A stretch of 41,388 nt of DNA. Origin: Lachnospiraceae bacterium (GTDB lineage Bacteria; Bacillota; Clostridia; Lachnospirales; Lachnospiraceae). This document shows, piece after piece, positions 32,715 through 41,334 of the stretch. The DNA lies in NCBI GenBank assembly GCA_017535945.1, contig JAFXTJ010000033.1:1-41388 (forward strand). Reading direction: 5' to 3'. The notes under the pieces were generated by a model that had not been told where the DNA came from, searched no databases, and was given only the letters and a program-made list of their open reading frames with translations. How positions within the stretch are numbered: position 1 is the first letter of the stretch; each line of letters begins with the position of its first letter. Position numbers and translations under genes: made by a program.

Positions 32715-34343
32715 ATGAAACGAGAATTGACACACACTCCCGAGGGCGTGAGAGACCTCTACGGGGAGGCATACAGGAGGCAGACGGAAGCGGAGGAGTG
32801 CATTGCACGGACGCTTGCGGAGTTTCATTACGAATTCATCCGGACGCCTGCGCTGGAGTATTTTGATCTGTTTGCCGGCGAGATCGGGACCACGAGTGCC
32901 AACGATCTCTTCAAGTATTTCGACCGCGGCGGGGAGACGATGGTGCTGCGGCCTGATTTTACGCCGTCCATTGCCAGATGTGCCGTCAAATACTTTTCCG
33001 AATCCGGGGAACCGCTCCGGCTTTGCTATAAAGGCAGCGTGTTCAACAATAAGCAGTCTCTGCAGGGCAAGCTTAAGGAAGAGACCCAGATGGGAGCGGA
33101 ACTGTATAATGACGGCTCCGTAGGGGCAGATGCCGAGATCATCGCGATGGCGATCAAAAGCCTGCTCTCTGCCGGATTGACCGGGATCAAGGTCTGCATC
33201 TCGCATGTGGATTATTTCTACGGGATCTGTGAAAAGGCCGGCATCGGGCAGGAACTGGCGGATGAGCTTTTTTCCTGCATCTCCGATAAGAACAAAGAGA
33301 AGACGGAGGCGGTCCTGTCCGCGAACGACATCGCAGAGCCTTACCGCGGAGAACTGGTACGTGCCGCCGATATGGTGTTTTCCGCGGAGGATGTGAAGAC
33401 ACTTGCGGATACGGTCTCCAACGAACGTTCCCGTAATGCTCTGCTGCGGCTTCTGGAGATCAGGGAGGCACTGAAAGGCTACGGCCTTGAGGACTATGCG
33501 GTCTTTGATCCGGGGATGCTCAACCGCTATCAGTATTATACCGGCATGGTCTTCCGCGCCTACACCTACGGGATCGGTGAGCCCGTCGCAAGAGGCGGCC
33601 GCTACGACAGACTGCTGGAGAAGATTGGCCACGCCGCACCGGCGGTCGGATTTATGGTCGTGACGGACGATATCGCTGCCGCGCTGTCGGCGGTCAGAAA
33701 GGACACGCTGACGATCGCTCTGGGCAAGGGGCGACTCGCCAAAGAGGCCATGCGGCTGTTAAACCGCTGCGGGATCTCCTGCCCGGAGATGGAGGACAAG
33801 GACACCAGAAAACTCATTTTCACCGATGAGGAGGCGAAGATCTCCTTCTTCCTCGCAAAGGGGCCGGATGTTCCCACCTATGTGGAGTACGGCGCCGCGG
33901 ATATCGGGATCGTCGGTGCGGATACGATCCTTGAGGAGGAACGCCGCGTCCTGGAGGTTCTGGATCTGGGATTCGGCAAGTGCCGGATGTGCGTCTGCGG
34001 GAGACCGGAGGCGACGGAGCTTCTGCGACACCATGAGATGATCCGTGTTGCAACGAAATATCCTGGGATCGCCAGGGATTATTTCCACCGGACGAAGAAA
34101 CAGACGGTGGAGCTCATCAAACTGAACGGTTCCGTGGAACTCGGTCCGATCGTCGGACTCTCCGATGTGATCGTCGACATCGTGGAGACCGGCTCCACAC
34201 TAAGGGAAAACGGACTGACCGTGCTGGAAGAGATCTGCCCGCTCTCCGCCAGGATGATCGTCAATCCGGTCTCCATGCAGATGCAGGCGGAGCGGATCCG
34301 GGACCTGACCGACCGTATCCGGACCATGCTTGAGAACGGATGA
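32715..34343 (+). CDS. HisZ-HisG fusion: ATP phosphoribosyltransferase with its regulatory subunit
   Basis: A 542-residue fusion. Residues 1 to about 328 are HisZ, a class II HisRS-like regulatory subunit (TPEGVRDL, VLRPDFTPSIAR at 77-88, GGRYDRLL at 294-301). From about 331 the short-form HisG catalytic domain begins (LTIALGKGRLAKEAM) and ends with the PRPP-binding DIVETGSTLRENG at 488-500. HisG adds ATP to PRPP in the first step of histidine synthesis and short HisG needs HisZ to work. Normally these are two genes. The join has no linker and no frame break. Just before the HisG part, AGAAAGGA sits upstream of a CTG (33708) where a separate start would be. Confidence 0.92.
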   Translation: MKRELTHTPEGVRDLYGEAYRRQTEAEECIARTLAEFHYEFIRTPALEYFDLFAGEIGTTSANDLFKYFDRGGETMVLRPDFTPSIARCAVKYFSESGEPLRLCYKGSVFNNKQSLQGKLKEETQMGAELYNDGSVGADAEIIAMAIKSLLSAGLTGIKVCISHVDYFYGICEKAGIGQELADELFSCISDKNKEKTEAVLSANDIAEPYRGELVRAADMVFSAEDVKTLADTVSNERSRNALLRLLEIREALKGYGLEDYAVFDPGMLNRYQYYTGMVFRAYTYGIGEPVARGGRYDRLLEKIGHAAPAVGFMVVTDDIAAALSAVRKDTLTIALGKGRLAKEAMRLLNRCGISCPEMEDKDTRKLIFTDEEAKISFFLAKGPDVPTYVEYGAADIGIVGADTILEEERRVLEVLDLGFGKCRMCVCGRPEATELLRHHEMIRVATKYPGIARDYFHRTKKQTVELIKLNGSVELGPIVGLSDVIVDIVETGSTLRENGLTVLEEICPLSARMIVNPVSMQMQAERIRDLTDRIRTMLENG

Positions 34344-34425
34344 CGGAAGAAACGGAACATCCCCGGAGCAGACAGATCTCAGAAGAGGGCAGGGGAAAGG
34401 ATCCTGTCCGGAGGAAGGAGCAATT

Positions 34426-35715
34426 ATGAGGATCATCAGATTGGATCAGAATACGAAGGCGGATCTGCAGGAGAACCTGCTGAAGCGGAATCCGACCAAC
34501 TATACCGAATATGAACAGACCGTCGCGGACATCGTTTCCGACGTGCGCAAAAACGGCGATCACGCGGTCTTTGCCTATACGGAGAAATTCGATCATATCA
34601 AACTCGACGCCTCCACGGTGCGTGTGACGAAAGAGGAGATCCGCGCAGCCTATGAGAGCCTGGATCCGGAATTCATCGCGGTCATGAAGCGTGCCTGTGC
34701 CAATATCCGAGAATTCCACGAGAAGCAGGTACGACAGAGCTGGATCGAGACAAAGCCGGACGGGTCGATCCTCGGACAGCGGGTAACCCCCGTCGGTATT
34801 TCCGGCGTGTATGTGCCCGGCGGCAAAGCGGCCTATCCCTCGAGCGTCCTCATGAACATCATCCCGGCAAAGGTGGCCGGCGTGGAGCGCATCATCATGT
34901 GCACACCGCCCGGCAGAGACGGGCGTGTCAACGCCGGAACACTGGCCGCGGCGGATATCGCCGGTGTCGATGAGGTCTATAAGGCCGGCGGTGCCCAGGC
35001 GATCGCCGCGATGGCTTTCGGGACGGAGAGCATCCCGCAGGTCGATAAGATCACGGGCCCCGGCAATATCTTTGTTGCACTTGCCAAGAAAGCGGTCTTC
35101 GGCTATGTGTCCATCGATTCCATCGCCGGTCCTTCCGAGATCCTCGTGCTTGCGGATGAAACCGCAAACGCCCGCCATGTTGCGGCCGATCTCCTGTCGC
35201 AGGCGGAGCATGACGAGATGGCGAGTGCCATCCTGATCACGACCTCGAAGAAACTCGCGGAAGAAGTATCCGCGGAGGTGGATGCCTTTACGGAAACGCT
35301 CGAGCGGAAGGACATCATCGTGAAATCCCTGGAGAATTACGGCTACATCTTCGTGGCGGATTCCGAGGATGACATGGTGGAGGCCGCCAATGACATCGCT
35401 TCGGAGCATATGGAGATCATCACGGCGGATCCCTGGTCCCTCATGACGAGGATCAAAAACGCCGGCGCGATCTTCCTCGGCCCCTGGTCTTCGGAACCGC
35501 TCGGCGACTATTTTGCCGGACCCAACCACATCCTGCCGACCAACCGCACGGCGCGGTTCTTCTCGCCGCTGTCGGTTGATGATTTCGTGAAGAAGTCGAG
35601 CATCATCTGTTACTCCGGCGAGGCGCTTGCAAGGGATCATGCGGATATCGAGCGCTTTGCGACGGAGGAAGGGCTCACCGCGCATGCCAATTCGATCCGT
35701 GTCAGATTTGAATGA
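34426..35715 (+). CDS. hisD: histidinol dehydrogenase
   Basis: A 429-residue HisD that oxidises histidinol to histidine in two NAD-dependent steps. Motifs: GVYVPGGKAAYPSSVLMN near residue 125, DKITGPGNIFVALAKK near 207, GPSEILVLAD, and the zinc-binding LSQAEHDEMA stretch; GDYFAGPNHILPT lies near 363. ATG 34426 has AAGGAG 5 nt upstream; an in-frame start at 34330 would add a non-family extension overlapping hisZG. The 82-nt gap from hisZG holds no clear terminator or promoter. hisB follows after 19 nt. Confidence 0.96.
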   Translation: MRIIRLDQNTKADLQENLLKRNPTNYTEYEQTVADIVSDVRKNGDHAVFAYTEKFDHIKLDASTVRVTKEEIRAAYESLDPEFIAVMKRACANIREFHEKQVRQSWIETKPDGSILGQRVTPVGISGVYVPGGKAAYPSSVLMNIIPAKVAGVERIIMCTPPGRDGRVNAGTLAAADIAGVDEVYKAGGAQAIAAMAFGTESIPQVDKITGPGNIFVALAKKAVFGYVSIDSIAGPSEILVLADETANARHVAADLLSQAEHDEMASAILITTSKKLAEEVSAEVDAFTETLERKDIIVKSLENYGYIFVADSEDDMVEAANDIASEHMEIITADPWSLMTRIKNAGAIFLGPWSSEPLGDYFAGPNHILPTNRTARFFSPLSVDDFVKKSSIICYSGEALARDHADIERFATEEGLTAHANSIRVRFE

Positions 35716-35734
35716 TAAGCAGGAGGAAACGACC

Positions 35735-36322
35735 ATGAGCAGAACGGCAACGGTACAGAGAAAGACCGGCGAAACGGACATCACCGTCACGATCGACCTG
35801 GACGGTACGGGAAAGGCACAGATCGCAACCGGGATCGGTTTCTTCGATCATATGCTGGACGCCTTTGCCAGACACGGTCTCTTTGATCTCACGGTACAGG
35901 CCGCCGGAGATCTTAAAGTGGACGGGCATCACACCGTGGAGGATGTGGGGATCGTCCTCGGAGGTGCCATTGCCAAAGCGCTCGGTGATAAGAAAGGGAT
36001 CCGCCGCTTCGGAGACTGTATCCTGCCCATGGACGAATCACTCGCAATGGCTGCCGTGGATCTGTCGGGACGGCCGTATTTTGTGATGGATGCGCAGTTC
36101 GGTACGCAGAGCGTGGGCGATTTTGATACCGAGCTCGTGCAGGAATTCTTTTATTCCCTGAGCTATGCCTCCATGATGAACCTGCATCTGCGCCTTCTTG
36201 CCGGAAATAACGCCCATCATATGATCGAGGCGATGTTCAAGGCCTTTGCCAAGTCGCTGGATCAGGCGACAACGATCGATCCCCGTGTGCAAGGGGTCCC
36301 GAGCACGAAGGGAAGCCTGTGA
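35735..36322 (+). CDS. hisB: imidazoleglycerol-phosphate dehydratase
   Basis: A 195-residue monofunctional HisB dehydratase, with no phosphatase domain. The metal-binding motifs are intact: [14 protein letters not shown] near residue 36, [11 protein letters not shown] near 67, and [12 protein letters not shown] near 165. AGGAGG lies 8 nt before the ATG. Its stop overlaps the hisIE ATG (TGATG). It converts imidazole glycerol phosphate to imidazole acetol phosphate. The histidinol-phosphate phosphatase must be encoded elsewhere. Confidence 0.96.
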   Translation: MSRTATVQRKTGETDITVTIDLDGTGKAQIATGIGFFDHMLDAFARHGLFDLTVQAAGDLKVDGHHTVEDVGIVLGGAIAKALGDKKGIRRFGDCILPMDESLAMAAVDLSGRPYFVMDAQFGTQSVGDFDTELVQEFFYSLSYASMMNLHLRLLAGNNAHHMIEAMFKAFAKSLDQATTIDPRVQGVPSTKGSL

Positions 36323-37476
36323 TGGGAGAACTGAAAAAGACAGAGGTCGGAAGTATCGTCCTGCGGGAGATATCCGATGTTCTCAGTGATGAGCAGATAA
36401 AGGAAGCGGTTGCGGACGCGTACGGCATGATCCGTGACGGCGTTTCGATGATCCTTGCGTTTGACCGCGGCGCTTCCGATGACGCGGCACATCAGCGTGC
36501 AATGGATCTTTTATGCGCGGTCTGCAAGGCCGTGGATGTCCCCGTGATCGGCACCGGTGAGATCGGCAGGATGGAGGATGTCAAGAAACTCCTCTATGCC
36601 GGATGCGACCGGGTGGCGCTGCCTGTGAGCGCCTATGAAGACAAGGCTCTTTTTGATGAGGTTTTCGGTAAATTCGGCGCGGACCGTCTGGCGGTACTGA
36701 CGGATCCGGATCACGCCGGGGCCATGGAGGACGCGCGATCTGCCGCGGATACGGAGAAAGTGTTTCCGCTCCCTGTGATCGCTCCCGTATCGGATGAAGA
36801 CAGCCGGCGGGTACCTTATCTTGTTTCCGCGGATCTGCTGCCGAAGCCTCTGACGGCAGCCATTTCCTGGGACGCTCTGAAGAAAGGGCCTGACGGTCTC
36901 GTCCCGGTGGTCGCGCAGGACTACCGCACGGATGAAGTGCTCATGGTGGCCTATATGGATGAAGCAGCCTACCGTCATACCATTGAGACCGGCCGCATGA
37001 CCTATTATTCCAGGAGCCGTAAGGAACAGTGGGTAAAGGGCGAGACGAGCGGTCATTATCAGTATGTCCGTTCGCTCACGGCGGACTGCGATCTCGATAC
37101 GATCCTGGCAAAAGTAAAACAGGTCGGCGCAGCCTGTCATACGGGAGCGCGTTCCTGCTTCTTCAACGGGATCGCAAAGCATGAGGAGAATTACAAGAAT
37201 CCGCAGCAGGTACTGCAGGATGTCTATGCGGTCATCGCCGACAGGAAGGTAAATCCGAAAGAGGGCAGCTACACCAATTATCTCTTTGACAAGGGGATCG
37301 ACAAGATCCTGAAGAAGTGCGGCGAAGAAGCGACGGAGATCGTGATCGCCGCCAAGAATCCCAATGACAATGAGATCGTCTACGAGATCTCCGATTTCCT
37401 CTATCATGTGATGGTGCTCATGGTGGAAAAGGGCGTGACCTGGGAGGAAGTCACGGAAGAACTCGCGAGGCGTTAG
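36322..37476 (+). CDS. hisIE: HisIE bifunctional enzyme with N-terminal HisA/HisF-like domain
   Basis: A 384-residue three-part protein. Residues 1 to about 150 resemble half of a HisA/HisF barrel, best seen in [20 protein letters not shown] (73-92) and [10 protein letters not shown]. Residues 190-281 are the HisI cyclohydrolase, with WVKGETSGH (237-245), CDLDTIL (256-262) and the zinc Cys in [10 protein letters not shown]. Residues 295-384 are the HisE pyrophosphatase ([12 protein letters not shown]). HisI and HisE carry out steps 2 and 3 of histidine synthesis. The half-barrel lacks a full phosphate-binding repeat pair, so it is unlikely to catalyse step 4. ATG 36322 overlaps the hisB stop. 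Confidence 0.93.
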   Translation: MGELKKTEVGSIVLREISDVLSDEQIKEAVADAYGMIRDGVSMILAFDRGASDDAAHQRAMDLLCAVCKAVDVPVIGTGEIGRMEDVKKLLYAGCDRVALPVSAYEDKALFDEVFGKFGADRLAVLTDPDHAGAMEDARSAADTEKVFPLPVIAPVSDEDSRRVPYLVSADLLPKPLTAAISWDALKKGPDGLVPVVAQDYRTDEVLMVAYMDEAAYRHTIETGRMTYYSRSRKEQWVKGETSGHYQYVRSLTADCDLDTILAKVKQVGAACHTGARSCFFNGIAKHEENYKNPQQVLQDVYAVIADRKVNPKEGSYTNYLFDKGIDKILKKCGEEATEIVIAAKNPNDNEIVYEISDFLYHVMVLMVEKGVTWEEVTEELARR

Positions 37477-37478
37477 GC

Positions 37479-39380
37479 GTGTTTGCTTCCGACCGGCTCG
37501 CGATACCGGACGAGCTCTTATTATCCGTCTCCAAGCCGGAGCGCTATATCGGCGGCGAGGTGAACAGCGTCATCAAGGACGCCGCTCAGGTCGATGTGCG
37601 CTTCGCTTTTTGTTTTCCCGATGTCTATGAGATCGGGATGAGCCATATCGGCATCCAGATCCTCTACGGCCTGTTCAATTCCTATCCGGATGTCTGGTGC
37701 GAGCGCGTCTATTCCCCGTGGCCGGACATGGATGCACTGCTGCGGGAACATCATATCCCGTTATTCGCCCTGGAATCCCAGCAGCCGGTCAGGAATTTCG
37801 ATTTTCTGGGCTTCACCCTCCAGTATGAGATGTGTTATACGAATGTGCTCCAGGTGCTGGACCTCTCCGGGATCCCGCTCCTTGCATCGGACAGGACCGG
37901 TGAGGATCCGATCGTCATCGGCGGCGGCCCCTGCTCCTACAACCCGGAACCGATCGCGGATTTCTTTGACCTCTTCTATATCGGGGAAGGAGAGACCCAT
38001 TACCGGGCGCTGTTCGACCTCTATAAAGAATGCAAAAGGTCCGGTCTGCCGCGTACCGTATTTCTGCGGATGGCGGCGAGGATCCCCGGGATCTATGTGC
38101 CCTCGTTATACGAAGTGACTTACCGTGAGGACGGCACGATCGCGTCCGTGCGGTCGAAATATGACGATGTGCCTGCCGTGGTGCGCCGCGAAGTCGTGAC
38201 GGACATGAATTCGGTCTATTACCCGGATGCGCCCGTTGTGCCGTTTATCAAAGCAACACAGGATCGTGTCGCGATCGAGATCATGCGCGGCTGTATCCGC
38301 GGCTGCCGCTTCTGCCAGGCGGGACAGCTCTACAAGCCGCTCCGGGAGAAAAGTGCGGACGTGTGCATGGAGAGCGCGCTCAAAATGCTCGCCAACACCG
38401 GATATGACGAGGTATCTCTGGCTTCCTTAAGTTCCAGCGATCATTCGGAGCTGCCGAAGCTTCTGGATCTGCTCATCGAGACCTGCGGCAGAGAGCATGT
38501 GAACATCTCCCTGCCGTCGCTTCGGATCGATGCCTTTTCCCTGGATGTGATGGAAAAGATCCAGGATGTGAAGAAGTCCAGTCTTACCTTTGCTCCGGAG
38601 GCCGGAACCCAGAGACTTCGGGATGCGATCAACAAAGGGCTCACGAGAGAGGATATCCTGTCAGGCGCCAGGGAAGCCTTCAGGGGCGGCTGGCAGAAGG
38701 TGAAACTCTATTTCATGCTGGGTCTGCCGACCGAGACCGAGGAGGACATGCTCGGGATCGGAGAGATCGCCAATGCGATCGCCGCGGAGTATTTCGACAC
38801 GGTACCCAAGGAAGACCGGGGCGGTCAGTCAGTGGAGATCACGGTGAGCACGTCCTTCTTCGTGCCCAAACCGTTCACACCTTTTCAGTGGGCGCGCATG
38901 GAGCGGCCGGAGGTGTTCACGGAGCGCGCGGGCATCACGAAGCGCGGTATCATGGCCCAGATCAACCAGAAGCGGATCCGCTATATCTGGCACATTGCGG
39001 ATGAATCCCTGCTGGAGGGGGTATTTGCCAGAGGCGACAGAAAACTGTCACAGGTGATCCGGGGAGCTTATGAAAAGGGCTGTTTCTTTGACGCCTGGTC
39101 GGAACAGTTTCACTATGACCGCTGGCTGGAGACTTTTGCGGAATGCGGGATCGATCCGTTCTTCTACACGGCCCGTGTGCGTGCGGACGACGAGATCTTC
39201 CCCTGGGATCACATTGACATGGGAGTGAGCAAGAATTATCTGCTCCGGGAATGGCACGCCGCGCAGGCTTCCGAGAAAAGCGCCAATTGCAGGCAGCGCT
39301 GCCTGGGATGCGGAGCTGGCGTCTTCGGGACCGGTGTCTGTCTGATGCCCCGTACGGGCACGGAGGCAGATCATGAGTGA
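37479..39380 (+). CDS. B12-binding-like radical SAM protein, TIGR03960 family
   Basis: A 633-residue protein. The N-terminal 200 residues resemble a degenerate cobalamin-binding domain (YEIGMSHIGIQILY, IGGGPCSYNPEPIADF). The radical SAM core has CIRGCRFC, with the 4Fe-4S cysteines at 272, 276 and 279. A Cys-rich C-terminus (CRQRCLGCG...GVC) may hold another metal. GTG 37479 starts 2 nt after the hisIE stop, with GAGGCG upstream. Its universal partner, the DUF2344 gene, overlaps the 3' end by 8 nt. The pair is often linked to ribonuclease G and rplU-rpmA; that link is not seen here. The reaction is unknown. Confidence 0.9.
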   Translation: MFASDRLAIPDELLLSVSKPERYIGGEVNSVIKDAAQVDVRFAFCFPDVYEIGMSHIGIQILYGLFNSYPDVWCERVYSPWPDMDALLREHHIPLFALESQQPVRNFDFLGFTLQYEMCYTNVLQVLDLSGIPLLASDRTGEDPIVIGGGPCSYNPEPIADFFDLFYIGEGETHYRALFDLYKECKRSGLPRTVFLRMAARIPGIYVPSLYEVTYREDGTIASVRSKYDDVPAVVRREVVTDMNSVYYPDAPVVPFIKATQDRVAIEIMRGCIRGCRFCQAGQLYKPLREKSADVCMESALKMLANTGYDEVSLASLSSSDHSELPKLLDLLIETCGREHVNISLPSLRIDAFSLDVMEKIQDVKKSSLTFAPEAGTQRLRDAINKGLTREDILSGAREAFRGGWQKVKLYFMLGLPTETEEDMLGIGEIANAIAAEYFDTVPKEDRGGQSVEITVSTSFFVPKPFTPFQWARMERPEVFTERAGITKRGIMAQINQKRIRYIWHIADESLLEGVFARGDRKLSQVIRGAYEKGCFFDAWSEQFHYDRWLETFAECGIDPFFYTARVRADDEIFPWDHIDMGVSKNYLLREWHAAQASEKSANCRQRCLGCGAGVFGTGVCLMPRTGTEADHE

Positions 39381-40185
39381 TTTCTTTGATTACAGAGTCA
39401 AACTCACCAAGCTCGGTCCGGTCCGTTTCGTCGGACATCTGGATGTGATGCGCTATATGCAGAAGGCCGTCCGCAGGGCAGGTCTGCCGATCCGATATTC
39501 CGAAGGGTATTCCCCGCACCAGATCATGGCCTTTGCGCTGCCGCTGTCCGTCGGAGCGACCTCCGGCGGAGAATATATGGATATCAGCCTTGTAAGTCAG
39601 GTATCGCCCGATGAGATCGTCGCGTCATTAAACCGTGTGATGCATGAGGGGATCACGGCAATCGCCTGCATGCGGCTGCCGGAGCATTATACCGGTGCCA
39701 TGACGGTGATCGCTGCGGCGAGCTACGATATCACGATCCGGGAACCGGTGGTGATGCGTCTTTTCGGCGGAGAAGAAAAAGATTTGCCTCTTGCCCGGAC
39801 TTCCTGTAAAATAGCACTTGGTGATTTTTTTGCGCAGGAGAAGATCCTCACGATAAAAAAGACGAAAAAGGGAGAGCAGCAGATCGATCTGAAGCCGCTC
39901 ATCCACCGTTATGAGATACTGGAGGACGGGACTGCGCGGCTGCTGCTCCATGCGGGGAGCAAGGATCACGTAAAGCCGTCCCTGCTGTTCGGTGAGTTCT
40001 TCAAAGCGCGGGGATATGAGATGACGCCTGCGGATCTGATGATCCACAGGTCGGATCTGTTTACGGAAGAAGAATATGAAGGCGGGACACGGTATGTGCC
40101 GCTGATCGCGGATACGGACGACACAGCAGCAACAGGCGGACAGCAGACCGGAAGAGGGGAGACAGATGGGGGCATTTTCAGATAA
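39373..40185 (+). CDS. DUF2344 protein (TIGR03936), radical SAM partner
   Basis: A 270-residue protein starting with a DUF2344 signature: RVKLTKLGPVRFVGHLDVMRY-like N-terminus (residues 8-28), then RRAGLPIRYSEGYSPHQIMAFALPLSVG. The C-terminal 110 residues are less conserved and end in a Thr/Gly/Gln-rich tail that overlaps the next gene. GGAGG lies 6 nt before the ATG. DUF2344 is sometimes fused to the TIGR03960 radical SAM protein, which supports a shared function, possibly RNA modification (inference). Confidence 0.9.
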   Translation: MSDFFDYRVKLTKLGPVRFVGHLDVMRYMQKAVRRAGLPIRYSEGYSPHQIMAFALPLSVGATSGGEYMDISLVSQVSPDEIVASLNRVMHEGITAIACMRLPEHYTGAMTVIAAASYDITIREPVVMRLFGGEEKDLPLARTSCKIALGDFFAQEKILTIKKTKKGEQQIDLKPLIHRYEILEDGTARLLLHAGSKDHVKPSLLFGEFFKARGYEMTPADLMIHRSDLFTEEEYEGGTRYVPLIADTDDTAATGGQQTGRGETDGGIFR

Positions 40186-41320
40186 GAAATACCGGAATCT
40201 TTTTGCGGAGATCGGCAAGAGCGGGGAGGAGATCCGCGCACGGATCGATGCCGTTGTCCGCACCTTCTTCTATGATGAGGAGGAACGGATCTATCACGAG
40301 GCCGGCGCCGACATGGGGTATCTGACGGATACCGGCAACAATGACGCACGCACCGAGGGCATGAGCTACGGCATGATGATGTGCGTACAGCTCGACATGC
40401 ACGAGGAATTTGACCGGATCTGGAAGTGGGCGAAGACTTACATGTATCTGGAGGACGGCGAGAACGAAGGATACTTCGCATGGTCCTGTCAGACCGACGG
40501 TACGAAGAACGCGCACGGTCCCGCACCGGACGGAGAGGAGTTCTTCGCGATGGCCCTCTTCTTCGCGGCACACCGCTGGGGGAACGGCGAAGGCAACTTT
40601 GATTACGAAACGGAGGCGAAAAAGATCCTCCGTGCATGCATCCACAAGGGCTATGACGGACGTGACGGCGCGCCGATGTGGAACCATGACAACCATCAGA
40701 TCCTCTTTGTGCCGGGCTGCGACTTCACCGACCCCTCCTATCATCTGCCGCATTTCTATGAACTGTTCGCCCTGTGGGCGGATGAGGAGGACCGTGCCTT
40801 CTTCGCCGAAGCCGCCCGGGCCAGCAGAGCGTATCTCACCAAAGCCTGTCATCCGGAAACCGGGCTGTCCGCAGAGTATGCGCTTTTCGACGGATCCCCG
40901 CAGACGGAGAAGCTTCCCTGGGGGTATTTCGGCAATTTCTACAGCGATGCCTACCGCACGGCCGCCAATATCGGTCTGGATGCGGAGTGGTTTCATAAGG
41001 ACGCGGGGCACTATGCCGCGCCGCTTCGGATAATGAAATTCTTCGGCACGCCGCTCGAGGCTACCCGCAGTGTTTTCGAGACCAATGGCACGCCTATCGA
41101 CAGGACGGTGCTGCACCCGTACGGACTGCTGGCAACGATCGCGCAGGGAGCACTTGCGGTGGATCCCGAGACGGCATCCGCAGAAGATCTTGCGATCGCG
41201 AGACAGTGGGTCTCCTGGTTCTGGGAGCAGCCGCTTCGAAAAGGTGTGCGGCGCTACTACGACAACTGTCTGGCGGTTTTTGCCTATCTGGCATTATCCG
41301 GCAGCTACCGGATCTGGTAA
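40166..41320 (+). CDS. GH8 reducing-end xylose-releasing exo-oligoxylanase (Rex)
   Basis: A 384-residue cytoplasmic GH8 enzyme that closely matches the known Bacillus halodurans Rex in length and in blocks such as DARTEGMSYGMMM, GYFAWSCQTDGTKN, GPAPDGEE, DPSYHLPHFYELF and RRYYDNCL. The likely general acid is Glu64 (RTEG) and the base Asp261 (YSDAYRTAANIGLD). Rex trims xylose from the reducing end of imported xylo-oligosaccharides. There is no signal peptide, as expected for an intracellular enzyme. ATG 40166 has GAGGGGAG upstream and lies 20 nt inside the DUF2344 gene. No xylan transporter or xylosidase gene is in view. Confidence 0.93.
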   Translation: MGAFSDKKYRNLFAEIGKSGEEIRARIDAVVRTFFYDEEERIYHEAGADMGYLTDTGNNDARTEGMSYGMMMCVQLDMHEEFDRIWKWAKTYMYLEDGENEGYFAWSCQTDGTKNAHGPAPDGEEFFAMALFFAAHRWGNGEGNFDYETEAKKILRACIHKGYDGRDGAPMWNHDNHQILFVPGCDFTDPSYHLPHFYELFALWADEEDRAFFAEAARASRAYLTKACHPETGLSAEYALFDGSPQTEKLPWGYFGNFYSDAYRTAANIGLDAEWFHKDAGHYAAPLRIMKFFGTPLEATRSVFETNGTPIDRTVLHPYGLLATIAQGALAVDPETASAEDLAIARQWVSWFWEQPLRKGVRRYYDNCLAVFAYLALSGSYRIW

Positions 41321-41334
41321 CGGAAAGGATGGGG

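Noticed and set aside
33650-33720. Frameshift or missed stop creating the HisZ-HisG fusion.
   Set aside because: The frame is continuous with good codon use, and both domains are complete at the join; a sequencing error cannot be excluded but nothing suggests it.
34344-34425. Short gene or promoter in the 82-nt gap between hisZG and hisD.
   Set aside because: No start with a ribosome site other than that of hisD, and no promoter hexamers; it is most likely a plain intergenic spacer.
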